Origin: Stomorhina lunata | Lineage: Eukaryota; Arthropoda; Insecta; Diptera; Rhiniidae | Assembly: GCA_933228675.1 (NCBI GenBank) | Contig: OW121742.1 | Span: 20,711,142 to 20,775,141 of the forward strand | Reading direction: 5' to 3' | DNA: 64,000 nucleotides | Part shown: piece after piece, positions 1-13,799 of the stretch | Numbering within the stretch: position 1 is the stretch's first letter | Layout of the letters: each line of letters begins with the position of its first letter | Program-made: the position numbers and the translations under genes | The notes under the pieces: model-generated | What the model saw: the letters and a program-made list of their open reading frames with translations, nothing else | Databases searched by the model: none | What the model was told of the DNA's origin: nothing

Positions 1-989
1 TTAGAATTCTTTAAAGTGATTATGGCGTTTTAATGTGATTACTTTTACTTTTAAGTGAAATTAGGGGAAAGAAAACATTTAGGGAGAATTAAGATATTTT
101 TTTTTGTGTTCAAATTAATTTTTATAATTTAACGTGCTTAATTTTTATTTGATATGTTATATATCATTTCTTTGGGAAAGCTTGTGTTCTGTTGAAATAA
201 AGTATATTGGGATTTGAATTACGCAGTTTCCAAATTATTTCCTTTCTTGGCCAAACTCATTGATAATTGAAAAGAATTTTGCATTCATACGTGACTAAAG
301 AATATTCTTTATTTGAATGAATGAATGTGAGTTCGATGTCATGACCTCATGTTCTCGTACAACACGAACATAATCTGATTACTACAATTCTTATTTATTT
401 GTTCACACTACATCATCATTCGTTTGTACGCATTACAAAATATTTGTATTTCGTCATGTTCATGACTCATTGCCAACCTTTCAGCATCCAACCATTCGTT
501 ATCCTTCCATCCTGTATCATTCCAAACATTTGATTACAAAATTTAACCAATTTATTGGCAAAAGTTGTTGTATACTTTTCGTTGAACGAGTATTTACAAT
601 TTTATTGAACATTATTTAAAATTATAAATGTTCTTTATCAAATTAATTAACATGGCGTCATATGTTGACACCAACACATTAAAGTTAACAACTTTATTTC
701 ATTTTATTTATTTCGTTTTACTACTCGTACATGTTGTTTGCAACCTTTTTCTGTTGGAGTTGTTGGTTGTTGCTTTTGTAATTGAACCTCAAAATTGTAA
801 TAATGTTTGAGGTATTTTTTATTTTTATAGATTACACTGTTTCTTTTAAACCAAATAAGTTCCAAAGAGCCTAAATTTAAAAAAGTTTTTTTTAAATTAA
901 AGAAAAATTTTGTTAATTTAACCTAAAAACATTATTGTGAAAAAAAATATTAATTTTCTATGAAATGTTTTTATGTCAAGAGCTTTAGT
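1..989. other. AT-rich intergenic DNA, no gene seen
   Basis: No coding, RNA or transposon signature was recognised. A 60-codon open frame near 628-810 is hydrophobic but has no recognisable family or codon signal, so it is not called. Loose copies of the array unit begin near 990. Confidence 0.6.
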
Positions 990-3160
990 TAATATCAAAA
1001 ATTTTCTATAAAAAATTTAATATCGAAAATTTTCTATTAAAAATTTTGTACAGAAAATTTTCTATAAACAATTTTGTAGCGAAAATTTGCTATAAAAAAT
1101 TTTGTAGCGAAAATATTCTATAAAAAATTTTGTAGCGAAAATTTTCTATAAAAAATTTTGTAGCGAAAATTTTCTATAAAAAATTTAACATCAAAATTTT
1201 CTATAAAAAAACAAAATTCGAAATCTAGAAAAAATGTAATATCAAAAATGTCCTAAAAAAATTTAATATCGAAAATTTTCTATAAAAAATTTAATATCGA
1301 AAATTTAATATCGAAATCTTTCAAAAAAAATTTTATATCGAAATCTTTTAAAAAAAAATTTATATCGAAAATTTTCTATAAAAAATTTAATATCACAAAT
1401 TTTCTATAAAAAATTTAAGATCACAAATTTTCTATAAAAAATTTTATCTCGTTAACTTTTCTAACATATTAATATATTCTATAAAAAATTTAATATCGAA
1501 AAATTTTCTATAAAATAATTTGATATCGGAAATTTTCTATAAAAAATTTAATATCGAAAAATTTTCTATAAAAAAATTTGATGTCGAAAATTTTCTATAA
1601 AAAAAATTTAATATCAAAAAACTTTGTATCAAAAATTTAATATCGAAAATGTTCTATAAAAAATTTAATATCGAAAATTTGCTATAAAAAAATTAATATC
1701 GAAAATTTTCTATACTACATTTTATATTGAAAATTTTCTATAAAAAAACTTAGCATCGAAAATTTTCTATCAAAAACCTAATATCGAAAATTTTCTATAA
1801 AAAACTTAACATAGAAAATTTTCTACAAAAAATTTAACATCGAAAATTTTCTATAAAAAATTTAACATCAAAATTTTCTATAAAAAATTTAATATCGAAA
1901 ATTCGAAATCTAAAAGAAATGTAATATCAAAAATGTTCGAAAAAAATTTGATATCGAAAATTTTCTATAAAAAATTTAATATCGAAAATTTAATATCGAA
2001 ATCTTTCAAAAAAAATTTTATATCGAAATCTTTCAAAAAAAAATTTTATATCGAAAATTTTCTATAGAAAATTTAATATCAAAATCATCCTACAAAAAAT
2101 TGTATATCGAAAATTTTCTATAAAAAATTTGATATCGAAAAATTTTCTATAAATAAATTTGATGTCGAAAATTTTCTATAAAAAAAATTAATATCAAAAA
2201 TTTTCTTATTAAATTCAATATCGAAAAATTTTCTATAAAAAATTTAGTATCGAAAATTTTCAAATTAATAAAAAAAATTCATATCGAAAATTTTCTATAA
2301 AAAAATTAATATCGAAAATTGTCTATAAAAAATTTAACATCGAAAATATTTTATAAAATGTTCAGTATCGAAAAATTTTCTATAACAAAATTTAATATCG
2401 AAAATTTTCTATAAAAAATTTAATATAGAAAATTTTCTATTAAAAATTTAATATCGAAAATATTGTATACAAAATTTAATACCGAACAATTTTGTATAAA
2501 AAAATTTAATATCGAAAAATTTTCTATAAAAAATTTAATATCGAAAATATTCTATAAAAAATTTAATATCGAAAATTTTTCTATAAAAAATTTAATATCG
2601 AAAATTTTCTATTAAACATTTAATATCAAAAATATTCTACAAAAAATTTTATATCGAAAAATTTTCTATAAGAAAATTAATATCGAAAAATTTTCTATAA
2701 AAAAGTTAATATCGAAAATTTTCTATAAAAAATTTAATATCAAAAATTTTCTATAAAAAATTTAATATCGAAAATTTTCTACAAAAAATTTAATATCGAA
2801 AATTTTCTATAAAAATTAAATTTTTTCTATTAAAAATGTAATATCGAAAATATTCTATAAAAAATTTAATATCAAAAAATTTTCTATAAAAAATCTTATA
2901 TCGAAAAATTTCAAATTAATAAAAAAATGTATATTGATAAATTTTCTATAAAAAATTTAATATCGAAAATTTTCCGAAAAAAAAATAATAACGAAAATTT
3001 TCTACAAGAAATTTAATACCGAAAATTATCTATTAAAAATTTAACATCAAAAATTTTCTTTAAAAAATTTAATATCGAAAATTTTCTATAAAAAATATAA
3101 CATCGAAAATTTTCTGTAAAAATTTAACATCAAAAATTTTCAATAAAATATTGTTATTTA
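990..3160. repeat. Minisatellite array 1, 28 bp unit, AATATCG linker
   Basis: Tandem degenerate units of about 28 bp alternate AAAATTTTCTATAAAAAATTT with AATATCG. Near 1060-1180 a variant with a GTAGCG linker occurs. The same AATATCG family recurs at 9700-13330, so the two arrays probably share an ancestor. Single-base indels between A and T runs are frequent, which fits an old array. Confidence 0.95.
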
Positions 3161-3194
3161 TTAAAATTTAAATGCTTGTAAAAAGTTAAACATA

Positions 3195-3420
3195 AAAAAT
3201 TTCTTAAAAAGTTTTACTAAAGTGTATTGCACTAAGATCCCAATTTATTACAATTATTTATTATTGTAATAAATAGTTCTTTGATAAAACCAAAAAATGT
3301 TGGTGGGGAAACCTTTCCTCAAACTTATCTGTTTAAAACTGAATATTGAAAATTTTCTATAAAAAATTTAATACTTTCAAAACACAATAAATACGAATTA
3401 TGTTTTGCATTCATAAGATA
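3195..3420 (-). repeat. Dispersed repeat R1, copy 1 (diverged)
   Basis: The stretch with GTGTATTGCACTAAGATCCC, a small hairpin (ATTTATTATTGTAATAAAT region), then TTGGTGGGGAAACC is the reverse complement of the block at 17120-17410 and matches 45765-45900 in the same orientation. Array-type sequence resumes at about 3340-3370, so R1 lies inside the array rather than beside it. R1 is not a family I can name. The TAAATACGAATTAT stretch at about 3390-3403 is shared with the copies at 45990 and 61070. Confidence 0.75.
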
Positions 3421-4189
3421 AAAGCTAAGAAAAACAAATTTTTTGTTTTATCTTTATTTCCAAATTTACTTTCCAAATTTTCTATTGAAACATTTTTAGA
3501 AAATATTCCATAAATTAACAAATCGTCTTGGAAACAGTGTTCGACCATGTGTAAATTTGTTTTACAACTATTTACAGTGGTTAACATGTAAACGAAAGAA
3601 CAAGACCACAAAATTAATAACAATTTTCCCAAACTTCAAAACTCCCTAACATAATTAAAATCCAAATAAACAATTTTAGAAAACTTCCTCCAAACTTTAT
3701 CCACTGTTCCCGAGTGCTCGTAGATCATAGTTCATTTTGCCCATAAATGTTTTGCGGTGTAAAGAAAAACATTATAAACTTTTGTAATTAACATACTCGT
3801 CGATGTTCGCCCTGACTGGATGTCATGTATTTAAGTTATTTTTTTACTCTAACAAAATCTATTACTCCAGTATTTCAACACTTTCGCCATACCCAGGAGA
3901 TGGGCACGCAAAGCAGCTGCTGATGGTTATTTGTTGGTATTTTAATTAAAAGTGAGCAAATTTGTAAATTAACCGTCTCAGTTAGAAAAGGGAAAATCTT
4001 CAATATATTTAGAAGAAATTCATTAATTTTTCAAATCATTAAAATTTTAATTGGTCTATAAAATTTATTGTAATTGATTTGTATAAATTTTGTAACAACG
4101 TTATTGTAAAATTGTAACATTCAATTTTGGATATTTGATAAGGTTGTATTTTAATTAAAGAAATCTTAAATGTTAGGATACGCTTTATT
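3421..4189. other. Intergenic DNA, nothing recognised
   Basis: AT-rich unique-looking sequence. A minus-strand 73-codon frame at 3411-3632 has no recognisable similarity and no codon signal and is not called. Confidence 0.5.
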
Positions 4190-6060
4190 ATCTATAGAAA
4201 AGGTTTATCATAGAAAATTTTTTTGATATAGAATTTTATGTAAACAATTTTAAGTGCAAAATTTCAATACAAAAATTTTATGCAAAATTTTTTAAAGAAA
4301 ATTTTCGGTACAAAATTTTTTATAGAAAATTATCGGTACAAAATTTTTTTATGGAAAATGTTCGGTATAAAATTTTTTATAGAAAATTTTCGATACAAAA
4401 TTTTTTATAGAAAATTTTCGGTACAAAATTTTTAATAGAAAGTTTTCAGTACAAAATTTGTTGTAGAAAATATTCGATACAAAATTTTTTATAGAAAAGT
4501 TTCACTACAAAATTTTTTATAGAAAATTTTCGCTAAAAAAAAGTTTATAGAAAATTTTCAGTACAAAATTTTTTTATAGAAAATTTTCGGTACAACATTT
4601 TTTATAGAAAATTTTTACAAAATTTTTTTAAGAAAAATTTTCATTACAAAATTTTTAAAGAAAATTTTCAGAACAAAATTTTTTATAGAAAATTTTCGCT
4701 ACAAAATTTTTTATGGAAAATTTTTGCTACAAAATTTTTTATAGAAAATTTTCGGTACAAAATTTTGTATACAAAATTTTCGTTACAAAATTGTGTATAG
4801 AAAATTTTCGGTACAAAATTTTTTAAAGAAAATTTTCGGTACAAATTTTTTATAGAAAATTATCGGTTCAAAATTTTTTTATAGAAAATGTTCGGTATAA
4901 ATTTTTTATAGAAAATTTTCGGTACAAAATTTTTAATAGAAAATTTTCGGTACAAAATTTTTAACAGAAAGTTTTCAGTACAAAATTTGTTGTAGAAAAT
5001 ATTCGATACAAAATTTTTTATAGAAAAGTTTCACTACAAAATTTTTTATAGAAAATTTTCGGTACAAAATTTTTTATAGAAAACTTTCGGTACAAAATTT
5101 TTTGTAGAAAATTTTCGGTACAAAATTTTTTATAGAAAATTTTCGCTACAAAATTTTTTATAGAAAATTTTCGCTATAAAATTGTTTATAGAAAATTTTC
5201 GCTACAAAATTTTTTATAACAAAAATTTTCGGTACAAAATTTTTATAGAAAAATTTTTGCTACAAAATTTTTTATAGAAAATTTTCACTACAAAATTTTT
5301 TATAGAAAATTTTCACTACAAAATTTTTTATAGAAAATTTTCGGTACAAAATTTTTTATAGAAAATTTTCGGTACAAAATTTTTTATAGAAAATTTTCGG
5401 TACAAAATTTTTTATAGAAAATTTTCGCTACAAAATTTTTTATAGAAAATTTATGCTACAAAAATTTTTATAGAAAATTTATGCTACAAAAATTTTTATA
5501 GAAAACTTTCGCTACAAAATTTTTTATAGAAAAATTTTCGGTACAAAATTTTTTATAGAAAAATTTTCGGTACAAAATTTTTATAGAAAAATTTTCGCTA
5601 CAAAATTTTTTATAGAAAATTTTTTTATAGAAAATTTTCTCTACAAAATTTTCTATAGAAAATTTTCAGTACAAAATTTTTTATAGAAAATTTTCGCTAC
5701 AAAATTTTTTATAGAAAATTTTCGCTACAAAATTTTTTATAGAAAATTTTCGCTACAAAATTTTTTTTAGAAAATTTTCGCTACAAAATTTTTTATAGAA
5801 AATTTTCCCTACAAAATTTTTTATAGAAAATTTTCGTTACAAAATTTTTTATAGAAAATTTTCGCTACAAAATTTTTTATAGAAAATTTTCGATACAAAA
5901 TTTTTTATAGGAAGTTTTCGGTACAAAATTTTTATAGAATGTTTTCGCTACAAAATTTTTTATAGAAAATTTTTTGTAAAAAAATTTTTATAGAAAATTT
6001 TTGGTAAAAAATTTTTTTGTAGAAAATTTTCGGTACAAAATTTCTTATAGAAAATTTTTG
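4190..6060. repeat. Minisatellite array 2a, 28 bp unit, CGGTAC/CGCTAC linker
   Basis: Regular 28 bp units alternate TTTTTTATAGAAAATTTT with CGGTACAAAA or CGCTACAAAA. The ATAG core is the decayed half of the CTATAG palindrome used by other arrays. The unit changes gradually into the CGTCTT type at about 6060. Confidence 0.95.
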
Positions 6061-8800
6061 GTAAGAAATTTCTATATAAAATTTTCGGCATAAAAATTTT
6101 TGTTATAAAAATTTCTATAGAAAATTTTTGGTCATAAAAATTTTTATAGAAAATTTTTCGTCATAAAAATTTCTTTAGAAAATTTTTCGTCATAAAATTT
6201 CTATAAAAAATTTTCGTCTTAAAAATTTCTATAGAAAATTTTTTGGCATACAAATTTCTATAGAAAATTTTTGACACAAAAATTTCTATAGAAAATTATT
6301 CTTCATAAAAATTTCTATAGAAAATTGTTTGTCTTAAAAATTTCTAGAGATAATTTTTGGCATAGAAAATTTTTGGCTAAAAAGTTTCTATAGAAAATTT
6401 TTCGTCATAAAAATTTTTATAGAAAATTTTTCATCTTAAAAATTTTTATAGAAAATTTTTCGTCTTAAAATTTTTATAGAAAATTTTTCGTCTTAAAATT
6501 TTTATAGAAAATTTTTCGTCTTAATTTTTATAGAAAATTTTTCGTCTTAAAAATTTATTTTGAAAATTTTTCGCCATAAAAATTTTTATATTAATTTTTC
6601 GTCTTAAAAATTTTTATAGCAAATTTTTCGTCTTAAAAATTTATTTTGAAAATTTTTCGTCATAAAAATTTTTATATTAATTTTTCGTCTTAAAAATTTT
6701 TATAGCAAATTTTTCGTCTTAAAAATTTTTATAGAAAATTTTTCCTCTTAAAAATTTATTTTGAAAATTTTTCGTCATAAAAATTTTTATATTAATTTTT
6801 CGTCTTAAAAATTTTTATAGCAAATTTTTCGTTTTAAAAATTTTTATAGAAAATTTTTCCTCTTAAAAACTTATATTGAAAATTTTTCGTCCTAAAAATT
6901 TCTATAAAAAATTTTTGGCATTAAAAATTCTATAGAAAATTGTTCGTCCTAAAACTTTCTATAGAAAATTTTCCGTCTTAAAAATTTCTATCAAAAATTT
7001 TTCGTCTTAAAAATTTATTTTGAAAATTTTTCGTCATAAAAATTTTTATATTAATTTTTCGTCTTCAAATTTTTATAGAAAATTTTTCGTCTTAAAAATT
7101 TATTTTGAAAATTTTTCGTCATAAAAATTTTTATATTAATTTTTCGTCTTAAAAATTTTTATAGCAAATTTTTCGTTTTAAAAATTTTTATAGAAAATTT
7201 TTCCTCTTAAAAACTTATATTGAAAATTTTTCGTTCTAAAAATTTCTATAAAAAATTTTTGGCATTAAAAATTCTATAGAAAATTGTTCGTCCTAAAACT
7301 TTCTATAGAAAATTTTCCGTCTTAAAAATTTCTATCAAAAATTTTTCGTCTTAAAAATTTATTTTGAAAATTTTTCGTCATAAAAATTTTTATATTAATT
7401 TTTCGTCTTCAAATTTTTATAGAAAATTTTTCGTCTTAAAAATTTATTTTGAAAATTTTTCGTCATAAAAATTTTTATATTAATTTTTCGTCTTAAAAAT
7501 TTTTATAGCAAATTTTTCGTTTTAAAAATTTTTATAGAAAATTTTTCCTCTTAAAAACTTATATTGAAAATTTTTCGTTCTAAAAATTTCTATAAAAAAT
7601 TTTTGGCATTAAAAATTCTATAGAAAATTGTTCGTCCTAAAACTTTCTATAGAAAATTTTCCGTCTTAAAAATTTCTATCAAAAATTTTTCGTCTTAAAA
7701 ATTTATTTTGAAAATTTTTCGTCATAAAAATTTTTATATTAATTTTTCGTCTTCAAATTTTTATAGAAAACTTTTCGTCTTAAAAATTTATTTTGAAAAT
7801 TTTGCGTCATAAAAATTTTTATATTAATTTTTCGTCTTAAAAATTTTTATAGCAAATTTTTCGTTTTAAAAATTTTTATAGAAAATTTTTCCTCTTAAAA
7901 ACTTATATTAAAAATTTTTCGTTCTAAAAATTTCTATAAAAAATTTTTGGCATTAAAAATTCTATAGAAAATTGTTCGTCCTAAAACTTTCTATAGAAAA
8001 TTTTCCGTCTTAAAAATTTCTATCAAAAATTTTTCGTCTTAAAAATTTCCCTAGAAAATTTTAGCATAAAAATTTATATAGAAAATTTTAGCATAAAAAT
8101 TTATATAGAAAATTTTAGCGTAAAAATTTATATAGAAAATTTTTCTCCTTAAAAATTTCTGTAGAAAATTGTTGGTGTTAAAAATTTTTATAGAAAATTT
8201 TTACTCAAAAAAAAAAAATTCTATAGAAAATTTTTTTAAGAAAATTTTTGGTAGAAAATTGTTTATAGAAAATTTCCGGTAGAACATTTTTTATAGAAAA
8301 TTTTTGGTAAAAAATTTCTATAGAAAATTTTCGACATACAAATTTTTGTTATAAAAATTTCTATAGAAAATTTTTTTTCACAAAAATTTCTCTAGAAAAT
8401 TTTAGCATAAAAATTTATATAGAAAATTTTAGCATAAAAATTTATATAGAAAATTTTAGCATAAAAATTTATATAGAAAATTTTAGCATAAAAATTTATA
8501 TAGAAAATTTTAGCATAAAAATTTATATAGAAAATTTTAGCATAAAAATTTATATAGAAAATTTTTCGTCATAAAAATTTCTATATAAAGTTTTCGTCTT
8601 AAAAATTTCTATGGAAAATTTTTGACGTAAAAATTTCTGTAGAAAATTTTTGTTATAAAAATTTCTATAGAAAATTTTTTTGTCATAAAAATTTCTATAA
8701 AAAATGTTTGTTATAAAAATTTCTATAGAAAATTGTTGGCATAAAAATATTTGTGGAAGTTTCGGTATAAAAATTTCTATAAAATTTTTTAATTGTATAA
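6060..8800. repeat. Minisatellite array 2b, 29 bp unit, CGTCTT/CGTCAT linker
   Basis: Continues array 2a without a break, but the linker changes to CGTCTT, CGTCAT or GGCATT, and near 8050-8550 to an AGCATAAAAA type in near-identical tandem units. It includes a 344 bp higher-order repeat, listed separately. Confidence 0.95.
6690..8045. repeat. 344 bp higher-order repeat, nearly four copies
   Basis: The diagnostic string TTTTTGGCATTAAAAATTC occurs four times with its GGCA at 6917, 7261, 7605 and 7949, three identical spacings of 344 bp. Each block holds about 12 diverged 28-29 bp monomers in the same order, so whole blocks were amplified, not single monomers. Confidence 0.9.
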
Positions 8801-9699
8801 TTTTTCTACAATAATTTTAAATGTTTGATTTGAAGAAAGAATTGTATAACTAATTTGGCTTATAAATCTGTGATCAAAGCTTTAATCTCTTAAACCCCTC
8901 ATAATATTCAACAAATTTTACAAAATCCTCAAAAATTTTCATAAATGTTAAACTACAATAATCACTCACTTATATCCGTATTTCCCTATGAAAAGAAGAA
9001 AAATTATTTATTTGTTGAAATCTAAACGTAACATATTTCTATGCCATTTATTTCGAATCATAAAAAATTAAAAACTTTTTTGCGTGAGTAAAGACAAAGT
9101 GAAATTTTGAAATGAAATAAAAGGAAAAACGATTTATCATGTTCACATTTACTTTCAGCTAAAAAACAAAACGCCATTAGTTTAATGGGAAAACAAATAA
9201 ATAAACAATTTTCTTAAATTTCCTACAAATTTCTTAATTTCCTTTTTATGACAGAAGTGAAAACTGAGCGACAAAAAAGAAAACGAAAGACAAAATGAAA
9301 AATTACATATTGTTAAGCAGTTATCTCCTCCAAAGGATTCTACAATTATTTTTGCAAAAAAAAAAAATACAAAAAAGAAAATTGTCATTTTCTCCTACTA
9401 CTTTTCGTTTCTTGTACTTTAGTTATAATAACAATTCCACTTCGTTAAAGTTTTCAGAATGAAATTTATTTGTAAATATGAATGAATGGGAGATTTTAAT
9501 GTATGTGTTTGTGCTTGTGTGTGTGTTTAATTTTTCCATTATCCTTTTTGTGTATGTGAGTCCTTAGCGAGGAGTGCTTTTGCTTTGCTGCCACTTAAGC
9601 TGCTTAAATAATGTCATGAACAAATGATTAAATTAAAATATTTGTTTCCATTTTTAGTTTTCTTTAATTTAATTTTATCAACTACTTGAAATCGTAAGG
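8801..9699. other. Intergenic DNA between arrays, no gene seen
   Basis: AT-rich, with a GTGTGTTTGTGCTTGTGTGT-like simple stretch near 9500-9535. A minus-strand 68-codon frame at 9182-9388 is poly-F/low complexity and is not called. Confidence 0.5.
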
Positions 9700-12600
9700 A
9701 TTGTATATCGTATATCGTAAAGGAATAGAAAAATTTTATATCGAAATTTTCTATACAAAAATTTTACATCGAAAATATTCTATCGAAAATTTTCTAAAGA
9801 AAAATTTTACATCAAAAATTTTGTATAAAAAAAAATAATATCGAAAATATTCTAAAAAAAATTTAATATTGAGAATTTTCTATAAAAAATTTTACATCGA
9901 AAATTTTTTATAAAAAATTTAATATCGAAAATTTTCTATAAAAAATTTAATATCGAAAACTTTCTATAAAAAATTTTATATCAAAAATTTTCTGCAAAAA
10001 ATTTAATATCAAAAAATTTCTATAAAAAATTGAAAATCGAAAAATTTTCTATAAAAAATTTAATATCAAAAATATTTCTATAAAAAAATTAATATCGAAA
10101 ATTTTTTATAAAAAAAATTAAAAACTTTCTATAAAAAACTTTAGATTGAAAAATTTTCTATAAAAAATTTAATATCGAAAATTTCCTATAAAATATTTTA
10201 TTTCTAAAATTCTCTGTAAAAAATTTGATATCAAAAAATTTAATATCGAAAATTTTCTATAAAAAAAATTAAAATCGAAAATATTTAATAAAAAATTTAA
10301 TATCGAAAATTTTCTGAAGAAAAATTTTACATCTTTTTTTCTTACATCAAATTTTATTCTATAAAAAATTTAATATCGAAAATTTACTATTAAAAATTTT
10401 ACATCGAAAATTTTTTATAAAAAATTTAATATTGAAAATTTTCTATAAAAAATTTAATATCGAAAACTTTCTATAAAAAATTATATATCAAATATTTTCT
10501 GCAAAAAATTTAATATCAAAAAATTTCTATAAAAAATTTAATATCGAAAATTTCTTTATAAAAAATTTAATATCAAAAATATTTCTATAAAAAATTTAAT
10601 ATGGAACATTTTTTATAAAAAAAAAATTTCAATTTAAAATTTTCTATAAAAAACTTTCTATAAAAAAATAAAAATTTTCTATAAAAAAATTTAATTTTGA
10701 AAATTTTCTATCAAAAATTTTTTGTAAAAAATTTAATATCAAAAAATTTAATATCGAAAATTTACTATAAAAAAAATTAATATAGAAAATATTTAATAAA
10801 AAATTTAATATCGAAAATTTTCTGAAGAAAAATTTTACATCAAAAATTTTCTATAAAAAAATTTAATATCGAAAATATTCTATAAAAATTTAATATTGAA
10901 AATTTTCTATAAAAAAATTTTATATCGAAAATATTCTATAAAAAATTTAATATCGAAAATTTTCTATTAAAAATTTTTTATAAAAAATTTAATATTGAAA
11001 ATTTTCTATAAAAAATGTAATATCGAAAACTTTCTATAAAAAATTATATATCAAATATTTTCTGCAAAAAATTTAATATCAAAAAATTTCTATAAAAAAT
11101 TTAATATCGAAAATTTTTCTATAAAAAATTGAATATCAAAAATATTTCTATAAAAAATTTAATATCGAAAATTTTTTATAAAAAAAATTTAAGATTTAAA
11201 ATAAAGATTTACAATTTAATATCGAAAACTTTCTATAAAAAATTATATATCAAATATTTTCTGCAAAAAATTTAATATCAAAAAATTTCTATAAAAAATT
11301 TAATATCGAAAATTTTTCTATAAAAAATTGAATATCAAAAATATTTCTATAAAAAATTTAATATCGAAAATTTTTTATAAAAAAAATTTAAGATTTAAAA
11401 TAAAGATTTACAATTTAATATCGAAAACTTTCTATAAAAAATTATATATCAAATATTTTCTGCAAAAAATTTAATATCAAAAAATTTCTATAAAAAATTT
11501 AATATCGAAAATTTTTCTATAAAAAATTGAATATCAAAAATATTTCTATAAAAAATTTAATATCGAAAATTTTTTATAAAAAAAATTTAAGATTTAAAAT
11601 AAAGATTTACAATTTAATATCGAAAACTTTCTATAAAAAATTATATATCAAATATTTTCTGCAAAAAATTTAATATCAAAAAATTTCTATAAAAAATTTA
11701 ATATCGAAAATTTTTCTATAAAAAATTGAATATCAAAAATATTTCTATAAAAAATTTAATATCGAAAATTTTTTATAAAAAAAATTTAAGATTTAAAATT
11801 TTCTATAAAAAACTTTCTATAAAAAAATAAAAATTTTCTATAAAAAATTTTATTTTGAAAATTTTCTATCAAAAATTTTCTGTAAAAAATTTAATATCAA
11901 AAAATTTAATATCGAAAATTTTCTATAAAAAAAAATTAATATCGAAAATATTTAATAAAAAATTTAATATCGAAAATTTTCTAAAGAAAAATTTTACATC
12001 AAAAATTTTCTATAAAAAAAATTTAATATCGAAAATATTCTATAAACATTTAATATTGAAAATTTTCCATAAAAAAATTTAATATCGAAAATTTTATATA
12101 AAAAATTTTACATCGAAAATTTTTTACAAAAATTTAATATCGAAAATTTTCTATAAAAAATTTAATATCGAAAACTTTCTATAAAAAATTTTATATTAAA
12201 AATTTTCTGCAAAAAATTTAATATCAAAAAATTTCTATAAAAAATTTAATATCGAAAATTTTTCTATAAAAAATTTAATATCAAAAATATTTCTATAAAA
12301 AATTTAATATGGAACATTTTTATGAAAAAAAAAAAATAAATTTAAAATTTTCTATAAAAAACTTTCTATAAAAAAATAAAAATTTTCTATAAAAAATTTA
12401 ATATAAAAAATTTTCTGTAAAAAATTTAATATCAAAAAATTTAATATCGAAAATTTTCTATAAAAAAAATTAATATCGAAAATATTTAATAAAAAATTTA
12501 ATATCGAAAATTTTCTAAAGAAAAATTTTACATCAAAAATTTTCTATAAAAAAAAATTAATATCGAAAATATTCTATAAAAAATTTAATATCGAAAATTT

Positions 12601-13330
12601 TCTATTAAAAATTTTACATCGAAAATTTTTTATAAACAATTTAATATGGAAAATTTTCTATAAAAAATTTAATATCGAAAATTTTATATAAAAAATTTTA
12701 TATCAAAAATTTTCTGCAAAAAATTGAAAATTTTTCTATAAAAAATTTAATATCAAAAATATTTCTATAAAAAATTTAATATCGAAAATTTTTTATAAAA
12801 AAAAATTTTAATTTAAAATTTTCTATCAAAAACTTTAGATCGAAAAATTTTCTTTAAAAAATTTAATATCGAAAATTTTATATCAAAAATCTTCTGTAAA
12901 AAATTGAATATCAACAATTTTCTATAAAAAATTTAATATCGAAAATTTTCTATAAAAAATTTAATATCGAAAATATTTATAAAAAATTCAATATCGAAAT
13001 TAATAAAAACATTAATATCGAATATCGAATTTTATTTAGATAAATTTAGTATCGAAAATTTTCTATAAAAAATTGTACATCGAAAATTTTCAGTAGGAAA
13101 ATTTTACAAAAAATTTTTTCTTAAAAAAATTTTGCATCAAAAATTTAAAAATCCAATTAACAAAAAACTTGTACATTATTTAGCATCGAATATTTTCTAT
13201 AAAAAATTGTACAACGGAAATTTTTCGAAAAAATTTTCTTAAAAAATTTTACATCAACAATTTTTTTTAAATTTTACATCAAAAATTTTTCTCGAAAATT
13301 TTTGCTTTCAATTGAAAAATTTAATAGAGC
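9700..13330. repeat. Minisatellite array 3, 28-29 bp unit, AATATCG linker
   Basis: Same monomer family as array 1 (AAAATTTTCTATAAAAAATTT plus AATATCG or AATATCA), with many indel variants. It contains a 199 bp higher-order repeat at about 11010-11800 and further longer-range duplication (blocks near 10320, 10800 and 11990 share the order of variants). It decays into ACATCAAAAATTTT units after 13000. Confidence 0.95.
11010..11800. repeat. 199 bp higher-order repeat, about four copies
   Basis: The string ATAAAGATTTACAATTTAAT starts at 11201, 11400 and 11599, two exact 199 bp steps. A partial first block starts near 11010 and a partial last block ends near 11800. Blocks look virtually identical, suggesting recent unequal exchange or slippage. 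Confidence 0.9.
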
Positions 13331-13799
13331 AAAAAAAAATCTTTAACTCCTTATGGTACTTTATTATTTTATTCAGGTCTTGGCTAACCCTCTTCCACTC
13401 GTTCATCAAATCCAGGAGCCCTTGCATTTGAGTAAATAGCTCGACATCCAAAAGAGGAGCACAACATCAACACAATCTATTCAATTAGTAGTTTCGTTCA
13501 TTTTACAAAAACTTAACACGTAAAAGTGTAATTTAACTTTTTTCCACTCAATTCACTTTTCAGTTTTTCTTTTTTATTGTCGTTTTTGTTGTTGTTGTTT
13601 GAATTGCACGAACATTTTGTTGCACATTTTTCCCTTTGGAGGTTCATATTATGATAAAAGTGGATGGATGGATGCTGCTGATGTTGCAGCTGCCGCAGCA
13701 GAAAGAGATGTTTCGTAGCAGCAGTTGATGATGAAAGTGATGACTTTTGGCGTCATCGTTAAGAGGAAACGTGTAATCTGGGTATGAGTATTTTGTATA
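13331..13799. other. Gap between arrays with short GCAGCAG-rich stretch
   Basis: Mixed unique sequence. It has a GATGGATGGATG run and a GCAGCTGCCGCAGCAG stretch at about 13660-13740, less AT-rich than its surroundings. No reading frame of note and no recognised element. Confidence 0.5.

Noticed and set aside
628..810. 60-codon hydrophobic frame
   Set aside because: No homology recognised, AT-driven composition, no splice or promoter evidence.
990..3160. CRISPR-like regular repeats
   Set aside because: Eukaryotic AT minisatellite; no unique spacers, no repeat-spacer alternation and no cas genes.
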